In this document: in pieces, positions 18,027-30,346 of the stretch
How positions within the stretch are numbered: position 1 is the stretch's first letter
Layout: every line of letters begins with the position of its first letter
Assembly (NCBI GenBank): GCA_027081495.1
Contig: JALWKJ010000233.1
Coordinates: forward strand, 1 to 32,956
Length of the DNA stretch: 32,956 bases
Direction of reading: 5' to 3'
DNA from: Campylobacterales bacterium
Lineage (GTDB): Bacteria; Campylobacterota; Campylobacteria; Campylobacterales; QNZT01
Made by a program: the position numbers and the translations under genes
Notes under the pieces: generated by a model
Told to the model about the DNA's origin: nothing
The model's input: only the letters and a program-made list of their open reading frames with translations
The model's database searches: none

Positions 18027-20075
18027 ATGACTTTTTTAAGTAAAATGAAAATTAAAACCGTTTTAACGGTTATGATCATCTTTTCTTTGATTACGATGTT
18101 GACATTTGGCTCATTGTTGGTAAAAGACAAATATGAACATTATAGCAGCTATAAAAAAGTCACAGATATTTTAAATTTCTCGGTAAAACTTAGTGAACTT
18201 ATTCATCAGTTTCAAAAAGAGAGAGGGGAGTCAGCCGGTTATTTGGGTTCTGACGGTAAAAAGTTTAAGGATACTCTTTTAAAACAAAGAGTTTTAACAG
18301 ATCAGAAGATAGATATAGTACAGTCTGAAAAATTTATTTCTCTTAAAAATAAATATAACTCGCAATATAAAAAAATAATAAAAACTTTATCTCGTCTGCC
18401 TCAAATGAGACAAAAGATTTCCGATAAAAAAATAGATGCGAGTGAAAGCATAAAATATTACAGCACGCTAAATGACAATATTATTGAAATGTTAAACTCT
18501 ATGGTATTGTCTGAAGATAAAATAACCAAAACGCTTGTCGCTTATCTGAGTTTTATAATAGCAAAGGAAAAATCAGGAATTTTAAGAGCGTTGGGTTCGT
18601 CGGTTTTTGCAAAAGGCTATTTTGATAAGCAGACGGCGATTTATTTTGATAAATTGATCTTTGCCGAAAATGAGTTTATCAAAGAATTTAAATATTCAGC
18701 TCCAAAACATATAGTCGAAAACTATATAAATACCGTTGTAAAGGCGGATTCGTACAAAGAAGTTAAAACTTATATACAAAAAGCTTTAAGCGCCGGAATA
18801 GGAGAACCGTTAAATATAGATTCTCAAAAATGGTTCAACGCTATGACAAATAAAATAAATAATATGCAAAAAACCGAGAAAGAGATATCTAAAGAGATCA
18901 TGCATTTCGCAAATGAAGGAGCGAAGAAAGAATTTTATAATTTTATAATCTTTATAAGCTTGGTATTGATTAGTATAGGTATGGTTTTGGTTTTGAGCTT
19001 GTACGCGAGAGTAAGATTTTTCTCTTCTATAGATTACCTTCATAAAGGAGTAAGCGATCTTTTGGATTATTTGAATAAAAAAGTGACCGTTCCTTCATAC
19101 ATAGAGATAAAAAACAATAATGAAATAAGTGAAATTTCAAAAATGATAAATGAATATATGAAGCAGCAATTCGATAAAGACAGATGCGATCTTTTGACAA
19201 CAGGCGAAACTATTTTGGTAATGGATAAAATTACAAAAGGTTATTTTGATACATTTGTCACAAATGTGCCGTCTTCAGCGGGTATGAAAACACTGGCAAA
19301 AGCTTTAAACAATATGGTCAAAAACCAAAGTAGAATCTTAAAACAGGTAGATTCGCTTTTAAAACGACTTTCAAATGACGATTATTCGACAAAAATAGAG
19401 GTTGATAAAAATATGCATGGAAGTTTAAAAGATATCGTGTTATCGGCTAACTCTCTAGCGGATATATTGAGAGAAAATGCGATAAATAATCTTGAAAACG
19501 GCAGCGACTTGAAAAAGAGAGTTGAAATATTTTTGCAAACTTCTACTCACCTTTTAGATACTACGAAAGAGCAGACAAACGCAATGAAAAATACGGCGGA
19601 TGCCGTAGAGGTGATGCATCGTCAAGTGGAAGAAGTTTTAAGTCATTCTGAAAAAATTACCGCTCAAGGCGAGGATATAAAATCTATTTTGACAATTATA
19701 TCCGAAATTGCGGATCAGACAAATTTATTGGCGCTAAACGCTGCCATAGAGGCGGCTCGTGCTGGAGAACACGGAAAAGGTTTCGCCGTTGTTGCCGATG
19801 AGGTAAGACTTCTGGCTGAAAAAACTCAAAAATCGTTATCAAATATCAGTCTTACCGTCAACTCGTTAAATCAATCGGCTCGAGATATAGATGAGAGTAT
19901 AAAAGCTCAAAGCGTTTCTATTCGAAAGATACAAGAATCCGTATCGTCTTTGGAAAATACTGCGCAAAAAAATACCCGAACAAGCAATGTTATATATGAA
20001 AGTTCGGAACAAATTGCCCAAGTTTCGAAATCGCTTGTACAAACCGCCGAAAACAAAAAGATAGAAAACGCTTAA
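18027..20075 (+). CDS. Methyl-accepting chemotaxis protein, NIT-type periplasmic sensor
   Basis: Two TMs flanking a helical domain with [16 protein letters not shown] (nitrate/nitrite-sensing domain-like), signalling hairpin [42 protein letters not shown]. Confidence 0.93.
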   Translation: MTFLSKMKIKTVLTVMIIFSLITMLTFGSLLVKDKYEHYSSYKKVTDILNFSVKLSELIHQFQKERGESAGYLGSDGKKFKDTLLKQRVLTDQKIDIVQSEKFISLKNKYNSQYKKIIKTLSRLPQMRQKISDKKIDASESIKYYSTLNDNIIEMLNSMVLSEDKITKTLVAYLSFIIAKEKSGILRALGSSVFAKGYFDKQTAIYFDKLIFAENEFIKEFKYSAPKHIVENYINTVVKADSYKEVKTYIQKALSAGIGEPLNIDSQKWFNAMTNKINNMQKTEKEISKEIMHFANEGAKKEFYNFIIFISLVLISIGMVLVLSLYARVRFFSSIDYLHKGVSDLLDYLNKKVTVPSYIEIKNNNEISEISKMINEYMKQQFDKDRCDLLTTGETILVMDKITKGYFDTFVTNVPSSAGMKTLAKALNNMVKNQSRILKQVDSLLKRLSNDDYSTKIEVDKNMHGSLKDIVLSANSLADILRENAINNLENGSDLKKRVEIFLQTSTHLLDTTKEQTNAMKNTADAVEVMHRQVEEVLSHSEKITAQGEDIKSILTIISEIADQTNLLALNAAIEAARAGEHGKGFAVVADEVRLLAEKTQKSLSNISLTVNSLNQSARDIDESIKAQSVSIRKIQESVSSLENTAQKNTRTSNVIYESSEQIAQVSKSLVQTAENKKIENA

Positions 20076-20085
20076 GGAGAAGAGA

Positions 20086-20493
20086 GTGTCACACAATGAA
20101 ATAATTCTAAACGATGATAGTTTCCTTGTTTCAGAAACGGACAAAAGAGGAGTTATTACTTTCGCAAGCGATGATTTTTGTAAAATCGCCGAATATGATG
20201 TAGATGAACTTATCGGTAAACCTCACAATATCGTCAGACACCCCGATATGCCCAAAGCCGCCTTTAAAGATCTATGGCAGACTGTTAAAAAAGGTAAAGT
20301 TTGGTCCGGTTTTGTGAAAAATAGATCTAAAACCGGAAAAACATACTGGGTTTACGCCACGGTCTATCCATATAAAAATAAAGACGGAAACGACGGATAT
20401 ATATCATGTCGTACAAAAGTTGCGTCAAGAGAGGAAATAGAGAAATATGACGCTTTATATAAACGAATGAAAGAGGAAGAGAGAAAAAAATAG
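20086..20493 (+). CDS. Stand-alone Aer-type PAS protein (CetB-like)
   Basis: FLVSETDKRGVITFASDDFCKIAEY...NIVRHPDMPKAAFKDLWQTVKKGKVWSGFVKNRSKTGKTYWVYATVYP; GTG start; 10 nt after the chemoreceptor stop. Confidence 0.88.
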   Translation: MSHNEIILNDDSFLVSETDKRGVITFASDDFCKIAEYDVDELIGKPHNIVRHPDMPKAAFKDLWQTVKKGKVWSGFVKNRSKTGKTYWVYATVYPYKNKDGNDGYISCRTKVASREEIEKYDALYKRMKEEERKK

Positions 20494-20595
20494 TCGATTT
20501 TAGTAAATAAAAAATATCTTTTCAAAGCCGCTTGCAAAAAAAAATTTGATAATATGAATTAAACATACTTTCGACTATAAAGCAAGGAAAAATCT

Positions 20596-21489
20596 ATGAA
20601 ATGGAAAGATAGAAAAAGAAGCTCAAATGTAGAAGATAGACGCTCGTCTTCAGGTGGAGGAGGTTTTAAAATGCCTTCTCTTCAGACTCTGCTTTTTATA
20701 TATCCTCTGATAAAACCGCTTTTAAAGAGTAAAATAGGATTATTTGTCGTTGCGGTCGGAGCTATCGCGTATATTAGCGGGTTTAATCCTCTTTCTATCA
20801 TAAGCGGCTCAGGTCAAAATGCTCCGGCGACTAAAGAGCAAAAATTAAAAGACGATGAATCCGCGGCCTTTATGTCAACCGTATTGGCCGATACCGAAGA
20901 TGTGTGGTCGGCTATATTTAGAAATTCGGGTTATACATATAAACCTCCCAAAATGGTTCTATATAGAGGAAGTACCAGGAGCGGATGCGGATACGCAAAT
21001 GCGCAAATGGGACCGTTTTATTGTCCTAACGATCAGAAAATATATGTTGATTTGGGTTTTTTTGATGAACTAAAAAACAAATTTAAAGCATCGGGCGATT
21101 TCGCTCAAGCGTATGTATTGGCTCATGAAGTAGGGCACCATATACAAAATCTTCAAGGCACTCTCGAAAAGGTGGAGATGGCAAAACAAAGAAGCTATGG
21201 TAAAGCTGGACAAAACGCTCTTCAAGTTAAAGTCGAACTTCAGGCTGACTGTTACGCCGGTGTATGGACTCATCAAGCACAGAAAATGAAAAAGATACTT
21301 GAAAAAGGCGATATCGATGAAGCGTTAAATGCCGCAAGCGCTATCGGAGACGATCATATACAAAAACAGACAACCGGGTATGTTATGCCCGATAGTTTTA
21401 CGCACGGTACATCAAAACAGAGAATGAAGTGGTTTTATAGAGGACTCAAAAGCGGTGATTTGAGAGATTGTAATACATTTGGTGGTTGA
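20596..21489 (+). CDS. ypfJ: YpfJ-like neutral zinc metallopeptidase
   Basis: MKWKDRKRSSNVEDRRSS, one TM, YVLAHEVGHHIQNLQG (HExxH), QADCYAGVW, SFTHGTSKQRMKWFYRGL. Confidence 0.92.
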   Translation: MKWKDRKRSSNVEDRRSSSGGGGFKMPSLQTLLFIYPLIKPLLKSKIGLFVVAVGAIAYISGFNPLSIISGSGQNAPATKEQKLKDDESAAFMSTVLADTEDVWSAIFRNSGYTYKPPKMVLYRGSTRSGCGYANAQMGPFYCPNDQKIYVDLGFFDELKNKFKASGDFAQAYVLAHEVGHHIQNLQGTLEKVEMAKQRSYGKAGQNALQVKVELQADCYAGVWTHQAQKMKKILEKGDIDEALNAASAIGDDHIQKQTTGYVMPDSFTHGTSKQRMKWFYRGLKSGDLRDCNTFGG

Positions 21490-21548
21490 AAAAATTAAAG
21501 ATGATTTATTTTATGTTATAATTTTTAAATTATTTTAAAGGTTATAAC

Positions 21549-23093
21549 ATGTATAAAATATCTATCTTATTTCTTGTTCTTATTTTTCTAGGGTGTGGCG
21601 GCAGTAGTGAAAAAGAGAATATCCAAAAAGATCAAAATCATCCCGTAGAAACAAAAACGCAGAGTGAACCCGCTGTTTCGTTAACATCTCAGAAAGTTGA
21701 ACAAACACTATCTAAAATAAAAAACGATGCCGAAAATATCGTTCCTATAAATGAAAGCGATGCTCAAAATGTTATAACAGAGCCGCCGTTAAAGCCTTAT
21801 AGGGAAAAATCGGTAACCGTTTATGTTCACGGCTACGATAAAGACGGGGCGACATATGACTCTGTTTACGGTTATGACGCTTACGATCCGATGCTCGATA
21901 AACTAGTAAAGCTTACGGGATTTGATACGCTAAAAAGTTACAATCCCGAAAATTTTACGAATATTATTACTATAACCCCTTATTACGGATCAGTTGCTCC
22001 GGATTATTATAGTGATAAAGATAAAGAGGATATAGAAAAAATTACGCAAAAGTATGGAGGAGGAATTCCAAGATACGCTTTAATCGTAGCAAAATATGCT
22101 AAGCATGTTATGAAAATATCGGGAGCCGATCATGTAAATTTTATCGGCGCTAGTTTAGGAGCGCTTGTGGTTAGATGGATAATAGAAAAAAATGTTGAAA
22201 ATCTTGCATCGGAAAAAAAGATATTGCGTTGGCAAAGTATAGAAGGGGTTGTTAGAGGAAATAAGGTTGCTAGTAATGAAAACCTTGTAAAGTTTGTAAA
22301 TCTCATTCAAAAACAGCCCATAGATGTAAAACATATGAATTACAGCTGGATAGGAAAACATCTTCATACTCCGGTAGGTGAAGCTTCAAGCCCGTACTAT
22401 AAAGATATACTCGTATCTCAAATTAGTTCTACTAGAGCGACCGAACCTTTTAAGTGGCTTATGCCTAAAACCCCGAACGACGGTTATCAGGCGCTTAAAG
22501 ATACTTATTTTAAAAAGGTTGATGAAAATGTTAGATTCGACGGTTTAAATTTTGCCCATACTATTTTTCATCAAAGTCATTTAGGCATAAAAAAAGATCT
22601 TGGCGCATGGGCTGGTGTAGCGACATTTTTACTACCTCACAAAAGGGTGAAAATCACGCTAACGGGTGCTACTGTTGATAATTTGCATGAAAATATCTAT
22701 TTTTTTAACAAAAGCGCCGAGATAGTTTTTGCCAGTGAAGTTTTTTCTCCAAAAATTTACGAAAAATGGCAAATAAAAGATGCGATTGATGAAAGAGTTT
22801 ACGATAGCGGTGCTCTTGAAATACATAAATATAAAAAAAGAGGTCAGCATAAAAATTTTGAGCAGGTATTGTTTGACGGCTTCGTATTAAAAGACGAAGA
22901 AGTTTTAAATTTAAAACTATCCGGTTTTGAGATCGATCAAAACGATATGTACGGCGTGCATGACGAATTGAACAAAAGAGAAAAATTAGGTTCAATCGTT
23001 GTGGAGGCAAAATTAGAAAACCATACTTTTGATATTGCGGCGGATGAATGGAGCGGAAGCCTCAGAGTAGAGGTTTTCGATGTTTCTAGATAA
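21549..23093 (+). CDS. Lipoprotein with lipase-like alpha/beta-hydrolase domain
   Basis: Lipobox IFLGC; VTVYVHGYDKDG (oxyanion-type HG), HVNFIGASLGALVVRW (GxSxG nucleophile elbow). Confidence 0.75.
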   Translation: MYKISILFLVLIFLGCGGSSEKENIQKDQNHPVETKTQSEPAVSLTSQKVEQTLSKIKNDAENIVPINESDAQNVITEPPLKPYREKSVTVYVHGYDKDGATYDSVYGYDAYDPMLDKLVKLTGFDTLKSYNPENFTNIITITPYYGSVAPDYYSDKDKEDIEKITQKYGGGIPRYALIVAKYAKHVMKISGADHVNFIGASLGALVVRWIIEKNVENLASEKKILRWQSIEGVVRGNKVASNENLVKFVNLIQKQPIDVKHMNYSWIGKHLHTPVGEASSPYYKDILVSQISSTRATEPFKWLMPKTPNDGYQALKDTYFKKVDENVRFDGLNFAHTIFHQSHLGIKKDLGAWAGVATFLLPHKRVKITLTGATVDNLHENIYFFNKSAEIVFASEVFSPKIYEKWQIKDAIDERVYDSGALEIHKYKKRGQHKNFEQVLFDGFVLKDEEVLNLKLSGFEIDQNDMYGVHDELNKREKLGSIVVEAKLENHTFDIAADEWSGSLRVEVFDVSR

Positions 23094-23158
23094 TATTTAA
23101 AACTATATAATTAAAAAACAGGTATCATGTGTTTGTAAAAAAAACAAAGGAGCATAAT

Positions 23159-23647
23159 ATGGCTGATTTTAAAGAAATAGTGGAAAAATCGAAAAAAGCG
23201 CTTGATAAACTTGAAGAAAAAGTTGAAGATATAAGCGAAGACTTTACTGACGAGGCGAAAGAGTTATGGGGTGATTTAAAAAAGAAATTTTCAGGCGTAA
23301 GCGAAAAATTAAAAGAGGGCATCGGCAGTGAAACGGATGAGCTAAAAGCGAATCTCGATGTGCTTGAAGCGAAACAAAAACTTCAGGACATAAAAGAGAG
23401 CGCTGAAGAATTTACTAAAAAAATTGCCGCTAAAGCCGAGGAAGAGCTGGATATAGCCGCGTTAAGGGCTCATCTTGCAAAGATGGAAGCCGAGGATTTG
23501 TGGGAAGAGAAGAAAAAAGAACTCTCTTATGAATTTCAAGAATCGCAACACAAAGTGAAAAAAATGGCGCAGGAGGCGGCTGAAGAAATTGAAGAGTATT
23601 TTACTTCTTTGATGAAAAATTTTACCGACGAGGGTAAAAAAGCTTAA
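23159..23647 (+). CDS. Small highly charged helical protein
   Basis: MADFKEIVEKSKKALDKLEEKVEDI start with AAAGGAG RBS; Glu/Lys-rich helix throughout, no signal peptide. The track start at 23129 is probably upstream of the true start. Confidence 0.7.
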   Translation: MADFKEIVEKSKKALDKLEEKVEDISEDFTDEAKELWGDLKKKFSGVSEKLKEGIGSETDELKANLDVLEAKQKLQDIKESAEEFTKKIAAKAEEELDIAALRAHLAKMEAEDLWEEKKKELSYEFQESQHKVKKMAQEAAEEIEEYFTSLMKNFTDEGKKA

Positions 23648-23659
23648 TTTTTACAAATA

Positions 23660-23680
23660 GGGCGCTCTTAAGAGCTGCCC
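23660..23680. terminator. Palindrome between convergent genes, possible bidirectional terminator
   Basis: GGGCGCTCTTAAGAGCTGCCC, self-complementary over 21 nt with one G-U pair; lies between stops at 23647 (+) and 23683 (-). No clear T-tract. Confidence 0.45.
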
Positions 23681-23682
23681 GA

Positions 23683-24420
23683 TTAAAGCTCTTCATAGCT
23701 ATTTGGATCAAAAACGCTGTAAGTTGTACTTCCGTCGCTCAAACGAGTGATGACTCCGATTGTTCCCCATCCGTCGGCATAATATCTATCTATTCTTGCG
23801 CCCTCGATTGTTCCGCAGTAAAAGTGAAGGACGGATCCGTAAGTCATAGGAGGGTTTTGAGGATCGGGATATGCTTGTATCGGTATGATAGCCGTGATAT
23901 CGAAACTTTCGATTCTCTGTTTTAATACGCAAGCTCCTTTTTCGTTTCTTAGTAAATCTTCGTTTTTTCTTATAAGAACGGGATATTGTTCCGTACCTGA
24001 AAGGATATCGTTTGAATCGTAAGCGTTTACCGTAATATGATTTGGCGTAATCGTATCTTTTTCAACTAGTTTGTTATTCTCAAATATATGTATGATCGTA
24101 TCTCCTAAATCATCTTTTATTCCCTGTATTTGATGAGTCAAAATAGTTTTTTGTTGATTAAAATAGCCGCTTGGGTCTTCTGAAGTAACCGTATATCGTT
24201 TTTTTACTATGCCTCCGACTAGCGCTCGGTAAGGAAAGAGATATCCCGTTATATTAAAATCGACGCCGGTTCCTTGCATTTTGGGAGGAATAACGCTTGC
24301 CGTATATGTGTCGTCGTTTTGATAGTTCGTATCGTCAACATTAACGCTTTCGTTTCCAAGACATCCCGTTAAAACATACGCTATTGTCAAAATAGATATA
24401 AAATTTACCAATTTTTTCAT
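23683..24420 (-). CDS. Lipoprotein of unknown function
   Basis: MKKLVNFISILTIAYVLTGCLGN lipobox; no further recognised domain. Confidence 0.75.
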   Translation of the reverse strand: MKKLVNFISILTIAYVLTGCLGNESVNVDDTNYQNDDTYTASVIPPKMQGTGVDFNITGYLFPYRALVGGIVKKRYTVTSEDPSGYFNQQKTILTHQIQGIKDDLGDTIIHIFENNKLVEKDTITPNHITVNAYDSNDILSGTEQYPVLIRKNEDLLRNEKGACVLKQRIESFDITAIIPIQAYPDPQNPPMTYGSVLHFYCGTIEGARIDRYYADGWGTIGVITRLSDGSTTYSVFDPNSYEEL

Positions 24421-24475
24421 GATCGTCCGCCTTTTTTGTTTGATAAGCGGATTTTAGCATTAAAATGTGAAAAAA

Positions 24476-24928
24476 TTAGCTTGCAAAAACCATCGCGTAT
24501 AAAATCCATCCCGTTATTACCGTCAAAACAAGATCTATAAAAACGATTTTGCCGTATTTTTTATGAGGAAATGTAAAATGCACGGGATATCTTTTTGAGG
24601 ATACGATAATAAGCCATAACCATAATATAGTCGAAGATACGGCAAATAACAAATGTATGCCGAATATGTAAAATAACTGACTTGTACCGTAGTATTTGCT
24701 TTGGGCTATGACGGCGTCCATTCCTCCGAAACTTATATCTAATTCCAAAGCGATAACAAGAAGATTTGTTATGACAAAAAGTGTGATTTGAGCCCATTTA
24801 TGCGTATCGTAATCCTCTTTTTTCGCAAATCTAATTGCCATCAGTAACATAATGGGTAAAAATGCGGATACCAACATCATTGTATCGACGATAATATCCG
24901 CTCTTGTTCCGAAAAAACCTTCCATCAT
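24476..24928 (-). CDS. DUF420-like membrane protein
   Basis: Four hydrophobic segments; HKWAQITLFVI, HLLFAVSSTILWLWLI, HKKYGKIVFIDLVLTVITGWILYAMVF resemble DUF420 architecture. Confidence 0.6.
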   Translation of the reverse strand: MMEGFFGTRADIIVDTMMLVSAFLPIMLLMAIRFAKKEDYDTHKWAQITLFVITNLLVIALELDISFGGMDAVIAQSKYYGTSQLFYIFGIHLLFAVSSTILWLWLIIVSSKRYPVHFTFPHKKYGKIVFIDLVLTVITGWILYAMVFAS

Positions 24929-25081
24929 CCCGCCTCAAATCAGTTATATAAAATTATTTTAATTATATCAAATAAAACTGTGATTTAAGTGAATATTTTA
25001 GTTTTAAAAAGCTATATTGAAAAGTTGTAAATCACTGTATGCAAAGAGGCTCTTTTTCATCTGACTAACTCGCATGATTTA

Positions 25082-25108
25082 TAAAGTTTTTTCAAAATTA
25101 TCCGATTT
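25082..25108 (+). promoter_or_regulatory. Sigma-28 (FliA) promoter upstream of chemoreceptor 2
   Basis: TAAAGTTT-N11-TCCGATTT, 28 nt before ATG 25137; exact match to the TAAAGTTT -35 consensus. Confidence 0.8.
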
Positions 25109-25136
25109 AGAAAAAAATATTATAGGAAATTAAAAG

Positions 25137-27161
25137 ATGAAAACACCCCTTTCTTTACTAGTCGGATTTTTAAGTAGTATAGGATATAAAGCCAAGTTCG
25201 CTTTAATAGGCGTATTTGCGTTATCGTTTATGGGATACTTGGTATTTAGCTTAATTTCCCAAAGAAATCAACAAATAGAATTTACGCAAAAAGAGCTTAT
25301 AGGAGCTCAAGTAATCGTTCCCGTAAAAGAGCTGTTTATAAACACCCAAAAACTAAGAGGAACGACGATGTCGTATATTTCAGGGAATAAATCTTTAAAG
25401 CCGACCATCTTTCAGTTACAAGAGAAAGTGAAGAAAAATTTAAACGATATTGAAAAAACTCTTATCTCGGTCAATGATCAAATTTCGGGTGTCGATGAAA
25501 GAGCGAAAACCATAAAAAATCATCTATTTACTCTTATGCCCGCTTCTTTATCTCTTGCGGAAGATGGAGTTTTTAAAAGATATACGAAAATTATAAATGA
25601 AGAAATTGCCCTTATCGTAAATATCGGAGATATGTCAAATCTTATTTTGGATCCCGAGCTTGATAGTTTTTATCTTATGGACGCGGTAATAAATAAATTG
25701 CCTCTTATAATTGAAAATATCGGAAAATCAAGAGGTTTAAGCGCCGCAATCGTAAATAAAAAAAGCATTACGCAAAAAGAGTTAAGAGCGTTGAGCGAAT
25801 ATATGCCTCAACTTATGGGAGAGATAAAATTACTTGAAAGCGGATTTGAAACGGCATATAAAACAAATCCCATACTCAAAGAACGACTAGATCGGATTAA
25901 GAGCGAACTTGTAAAATATGTTTATAAATTTGAAACAAGCGTCAATAATCATGTGCTTGAAAATCAAGATATAAATTCCGCCGCAATTTTTGATCAAGGG
26001 ACAAAAGCGATAGAAAAAGCCAATCTTTTATATAACAAGGCGGATAAAGAACTTAAAGATATTTTGAGTCAAAGATTGACGGATTTAAAAAATAGAAGAA
26101 CATTTGATTTGATATCGGCGGTATTGTTTACATTTATGTTGGCCGTTATCTTTTACGCGTTTTATCAATCCGTAAGCGGTATGGTTCTTTCCGTAGTAAG
26201 ACAAATGAAAGAGATCGAAGAATCGAGAGATCTTACAAAAGATCTAGTCATCGACTCTAAAGATGAATTAAAAGAGATAGCTATAGCTTATAATTCTCTT
26301 AGATTATCCATACAAAGCGCGATGAGAGACGCGTTAAATGCGGTTGATAGTAGTAATAAAAACGCAAAACATATGTTGCAAGAATCAAAAGAGATAGACG
26401 GCAACAGTAAATATATGTCAAGCGTCGTCTCTGAAATAGCTCAAAAGGGTGAAGATATCAAAGAAGAGTTGGAAAGTTCAAAAGAGTTGGCGCTTAACGC
26501 AAAAGATCAGATCAATTCGGCATTTAAAACTCTTGAAAATACTACTCTTTCAATTGAAGGGCTAGCTAAACAGGTAGAAGAGAGCAGTCATAAAGAGATG
26601 GAAATGGCAGATAAGATAAATCGATTGAGCAATGACGCAAACGATGTAAAAAATGTTCTGGAAGTTATAAACGATATAGCCGAACAAACAAATCTTTTAG
26701 CTCTAAATGCCGCGATAGAAGCCGCTCGCGCGGGAGAACATGGAAGAGGTTTTGCCGTTGTTGCGGATGAAGTGAGACAGCTTGCCGAAAAAACACAAAA
26801 ATCTTTGACTGAAATCAACGCCACTATAAGCGTTATTACCCAAAATATTTTGGAAGCAAGCGACGAAATGAATCAAAATGCCAAAAATATTTCAACTATG
26901 GCAAAAACCTCGCAAGAGACAAAAAACGAGATTGAAAGAGTAAATGAAATCATGAAGGAGACTACTTCTTTGATAGAAGAATCCTATAAAAGCGTAGTTA
27001 AAAATAGCGACGGCGTAGAAAAAATGGCTCAAGATTTAAAAAACGCCGACAAAGTGTCGGAGACGACGACTAGCAAAATAGCGTTTATAAGCCAAAGCTC
27101 AAACGAGCTTGCATCAAAGGTAAATGAAATTAAAGAAAAAGTAGGTATATTTCAGCTTTAA
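25137..27161 (+). CDS. Methyl-accepting chemotaxis protein with all-helical periplasmic domain
   Basis: Two TMs, [30 protein letters not shown] ligand-domain pattern, hairpin [42 protein letters not shown]. Confidence 0.93.
   Translation: MKTPLSLLVGFLSSIGYKAKFALIGVFALSFMGYLVFSLISQRNQQIEFTQKELIGAQVIVPVKELFINTQKLRGTTMSYISGNKSLKPTIFQLQEKVKKNLNDIEKTLISVNDQISGVDERAKTIKNHLFTLMPASLSLAEDGVFKRYTKIINEEIALIVNIGDMSNLILDPELDSFYLMDAVINKLPLIIENIGKSRGLSAAIVNKKSITQKELRALSEYMPQLMGEIKLLESGFETAYKTNPILKERLDRIKSELVKYVYKFETSVNNHVLENQDINSAAIFDQGTKAIEKANLLYNKADKELKDILSQRLTDLKNRRTFDLISAVLFTFMLAVIFYAFYQSVSGMVLSVVRQMKEIEESRDLTKDLVIDSKDELKEIAIAYNSLRLSIQSAMRDALNAVDSSNKNAKHMLQESKEIDGNSKYMSSVVSEIAQKGEDIKEELESSKELALNAKDQINSAFKTLENTTLSIEGLAKQVEESSHKEMEMADKINRLSNDANDVKNVLEVINDIAEQTNLLALNAAIEAARAGEHGRGFAVVADEVRQLAEKTQKSLTEINATISVITQNILEASDEMNQNAKNISTMAKTSQETKNEIERVNEIMKETTSLIEESYKSVVKNSDGVEKMAQDLKNADKVSETTTSKIAFISQSSNELASKVNEIKEKVGIFQL
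26760..26789 (+). repeat. 30-nt exact repeat within chemoreceptor 2 hairpin codons (copy 1)
   Basis: GTTGCGGATGAAGTGAGACAGCTTGCCGAA, identical to 32185-32214. Confidence 0.9.
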
Positions 27162-27186
27162 TTAAAAATTAGCTATTATTTCTCTT

Positions 27187-27762
27187 ATGAAAAATAAAGA
27201 GAAATTTGAACAATCGGTAAAAAATATGCTTCACATCATAGGTGAAGATCCAAAAAGGGAGGGACTTTTAAAAACTCCCGAGAGAGTTTATAAAGCTTTT
27301 GGTTTTTTGACAAGAGGCTATAAAATAGATCCGAAAGAGGTTTTGAACGAAGCGCTATTTACAAGCAGCAATGACGAGATGGTGCTTATAAGAGACATAG
27401 AGTTTTATTCTATGTGCGAACATCATCTTTTGCCGATTATCGGGCGTGCTCATGTGGCGTATATCCCCGACGGAAAAGTAGTCGGGCTTTCAAAAATCCC
27501 GCGTATGGTCGAAGTCTTTGCAAGACGCCTTCAAATACAAGAGCAGATGACAGAACAGATAGCCGACGCGATCAAAGATGTTATAAAACCAAAAGGCGTA
27601 GGTGTCGTTATTCAAGCAAGACATATGTGTATGGAGATGAGAGGGGTTGAAAAAGTGAATTCAATCACTACTACTTCGGCTCTTAGGGGTATGTTTCGCA
27701 GACAAAAAACTCGCAGCGAGTTTTTAAATTTTGTAAATACTCCTCCTTCAGTAAGATTTTGA
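27187..27762 (+). CDS. folE: GTP cyclohydrolase I
   Basis: [51 protein letters not shown]. Confidence 0.97.
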   Translation: MKNKEKFEQSVKNMLHIIGEDPKREGLLKTPERVYKAFGFLTRGYKIDPKEVLNEALFTSSNDEMVLIRDIEFYSMCEHHLLPIIGRAHVAYIPDGKVVGLSKIPRMVEVFARRLQIQEQMTEQIADAIKDVIKPKGVGVVIQARHMCMEMRGVEKVNSITTTSALRGMFRRQKTRSEFLNFVNTPPSVRF

Positions 27763-29066
27763 TGAAATTCGAGTCGATAAAAAAGAGGCTTAAAGAGAGC
27801 GATATCGTTATCAGATTCGGTCAGATAGAAAATATAAACGCATCAAATATCGAAATAACCGGACTATCGCCAAGTATCGGCGATATTATCAAAATAATAA
27901 CTTCTTCGGGACAAGAGCGCCTTTCAATGGTAACGGAACTCAAAAAGAGCTCCTTTTTCGTTTCTCCTTTCGGTTTTGTAGAAGGGCTTAAAATCGGCGA
28001 TAAAGCATATATAGACGAAGAGGGTTTAAGCATTCCCGTAAGCGACGCTCTTTTGGGAAGAGTGGTCGATCCTCTTATGAGAGCCAAAGACGGTAAAGGA
28101 GATATCGTCTCAAATATAAAGATGCCGATTATAAAAGAGCCGATAGATGCCATGAAAAGAGGGCTTATTGAAGAGAAATTTTCTGTCGGAGTAAAGACGA
28201 TAGACGCGCTGTTAACTACGGGTACGGGACAGAAAGTCGGTATATTTGCCGGAAGCGGCGTTGGAAAATCGACACTTATGGGCATGATTGTAAGAGGAGC
28301 GCAAGCGCCCGTAAAAGTTGTTGCTCTTATAGGTGAAAGAGGTCGCGAAATACCGGAGTTTATAGCTAAAAATCTTGGAGGAGATCTTAAAGATACCGTT
28401 ATCGTCGTCGCTACAAGCGATGATTCGTCGTTGATGAGAAAATATGGAGCTTTTTCCGCAATGAGCGTTGCGGAGTATTTCAAAGAACAAGGAAGAGATG
28501 TTCTTTTTATCATGGATTCCGTAACTCGTTTCGCTATGGCTCAAAGAGAAATAGGATTGACTCTTGGAGAACCTCCGACGACAAAAGGATATCCTCCCTC
28601 CGCTCTTACGATTTTAGCTCAACTTATGGAGAGAGCCGGAAAAGAGGAGGGCAAAGGATCTATCACGGCATTTTTTACCGTTTTGATAGAAGGCGACGAT
28701 ATGAGCGATCCGATAGCCGATCAAAGTAGAAGTATTTTAGACGGACATATCGTTCTTAGTCGAGAAATGACCGATTTTGGAATCTATCCTCCTATCAATA
28801 TACTAAATTCGGCCTCAAGAGTCATGAATGATGTTATCGACCAAAAACACAAAGCGGCGGCTATGAAGTTTAAAAGGATGTTTTCGCTATTAAAAGAGAA
28901 TGAAGTTCTCATAAGAATAGGCGCGTATAGTAAAGGTAACGATCCCCAGCTCGATGAAGCGATAGATAAAAAAGAGCAGATGGAAGAGTTTATGAAACAA
29001 AATCCCGGCGAATATATCGATTTTGAAGAGACAAAAAAGCTACTTATAAACATAAGTAATGTTTAA
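27762..29066 (+). CDS. fliI: Flagellum-specific ATP synthase
   Basis: GIFAGSGVGKSTLMGMI (Walker A), ALIGERGREIPEFI, FIMDSVTRFAMAQREIGLTLGEPPTTKGYPPS. ATG at 27762 overlaps the folE TGA. Confidence 0.96.
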   Translation: MKFESIKKRLKESDIVIRFGQIENINASNIEITGLSPSIGDIIKIITSSGQERLSMVTELKKSSFFVSPFGFVEGLKIGDKAYIDEEGLSIPVSDALLGRVVDPLMRAKDGKGDIVSNIKMPIIKEPIDAMKRGLIEEKFSVGVKTIDALLTTGTGQKVGIFAGSGVGKSTLMGMIVRGAQAPVKVVALIGERGREIPEFIAKNLGGDLKDTVIVVATSDDSSLMRKYGAFSAMSVAEYFKEQGRDVLFIMDSVTRFAMAQREIGLTLGEPPTTKGYPPSALTILAQLMERAGKEEGKGSITAFFTVLIEGDDMSDPIADQSRSILDGHIVLSREMTDFGIYPPINILNSASRVMNDVIDQKHKAAAMKFKRMFSLLKENEVLIRIGAYSKGNDPQLDEAIDKKEQMEEFMKQNPGEYIDFEETKKLLINISNV

Positions 29067-29080
29067 TAAAAGAAATAGTA

Positions 29081-30314
<1,234 letters not shown>

Positions 30315-30346
30315 AAATAAAAAAAGATACAAAATAAGGATAAAAA

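Noticed and set aside
25043-25056. Short AAAGA-GGC-TCTTT hairpin with T run, possible small-RNA terminator
   Set aside because: Stem of five pairs, no upstream promoter or conserved RNA seen; too weak to call.
27821-28513. 230-aa ORF antisense to fliI
   Set aside because: Lies wholly within the confidently assigned fliI; composition is Ser/Ile/Pro-rich shadow translation with no recognisable domain.
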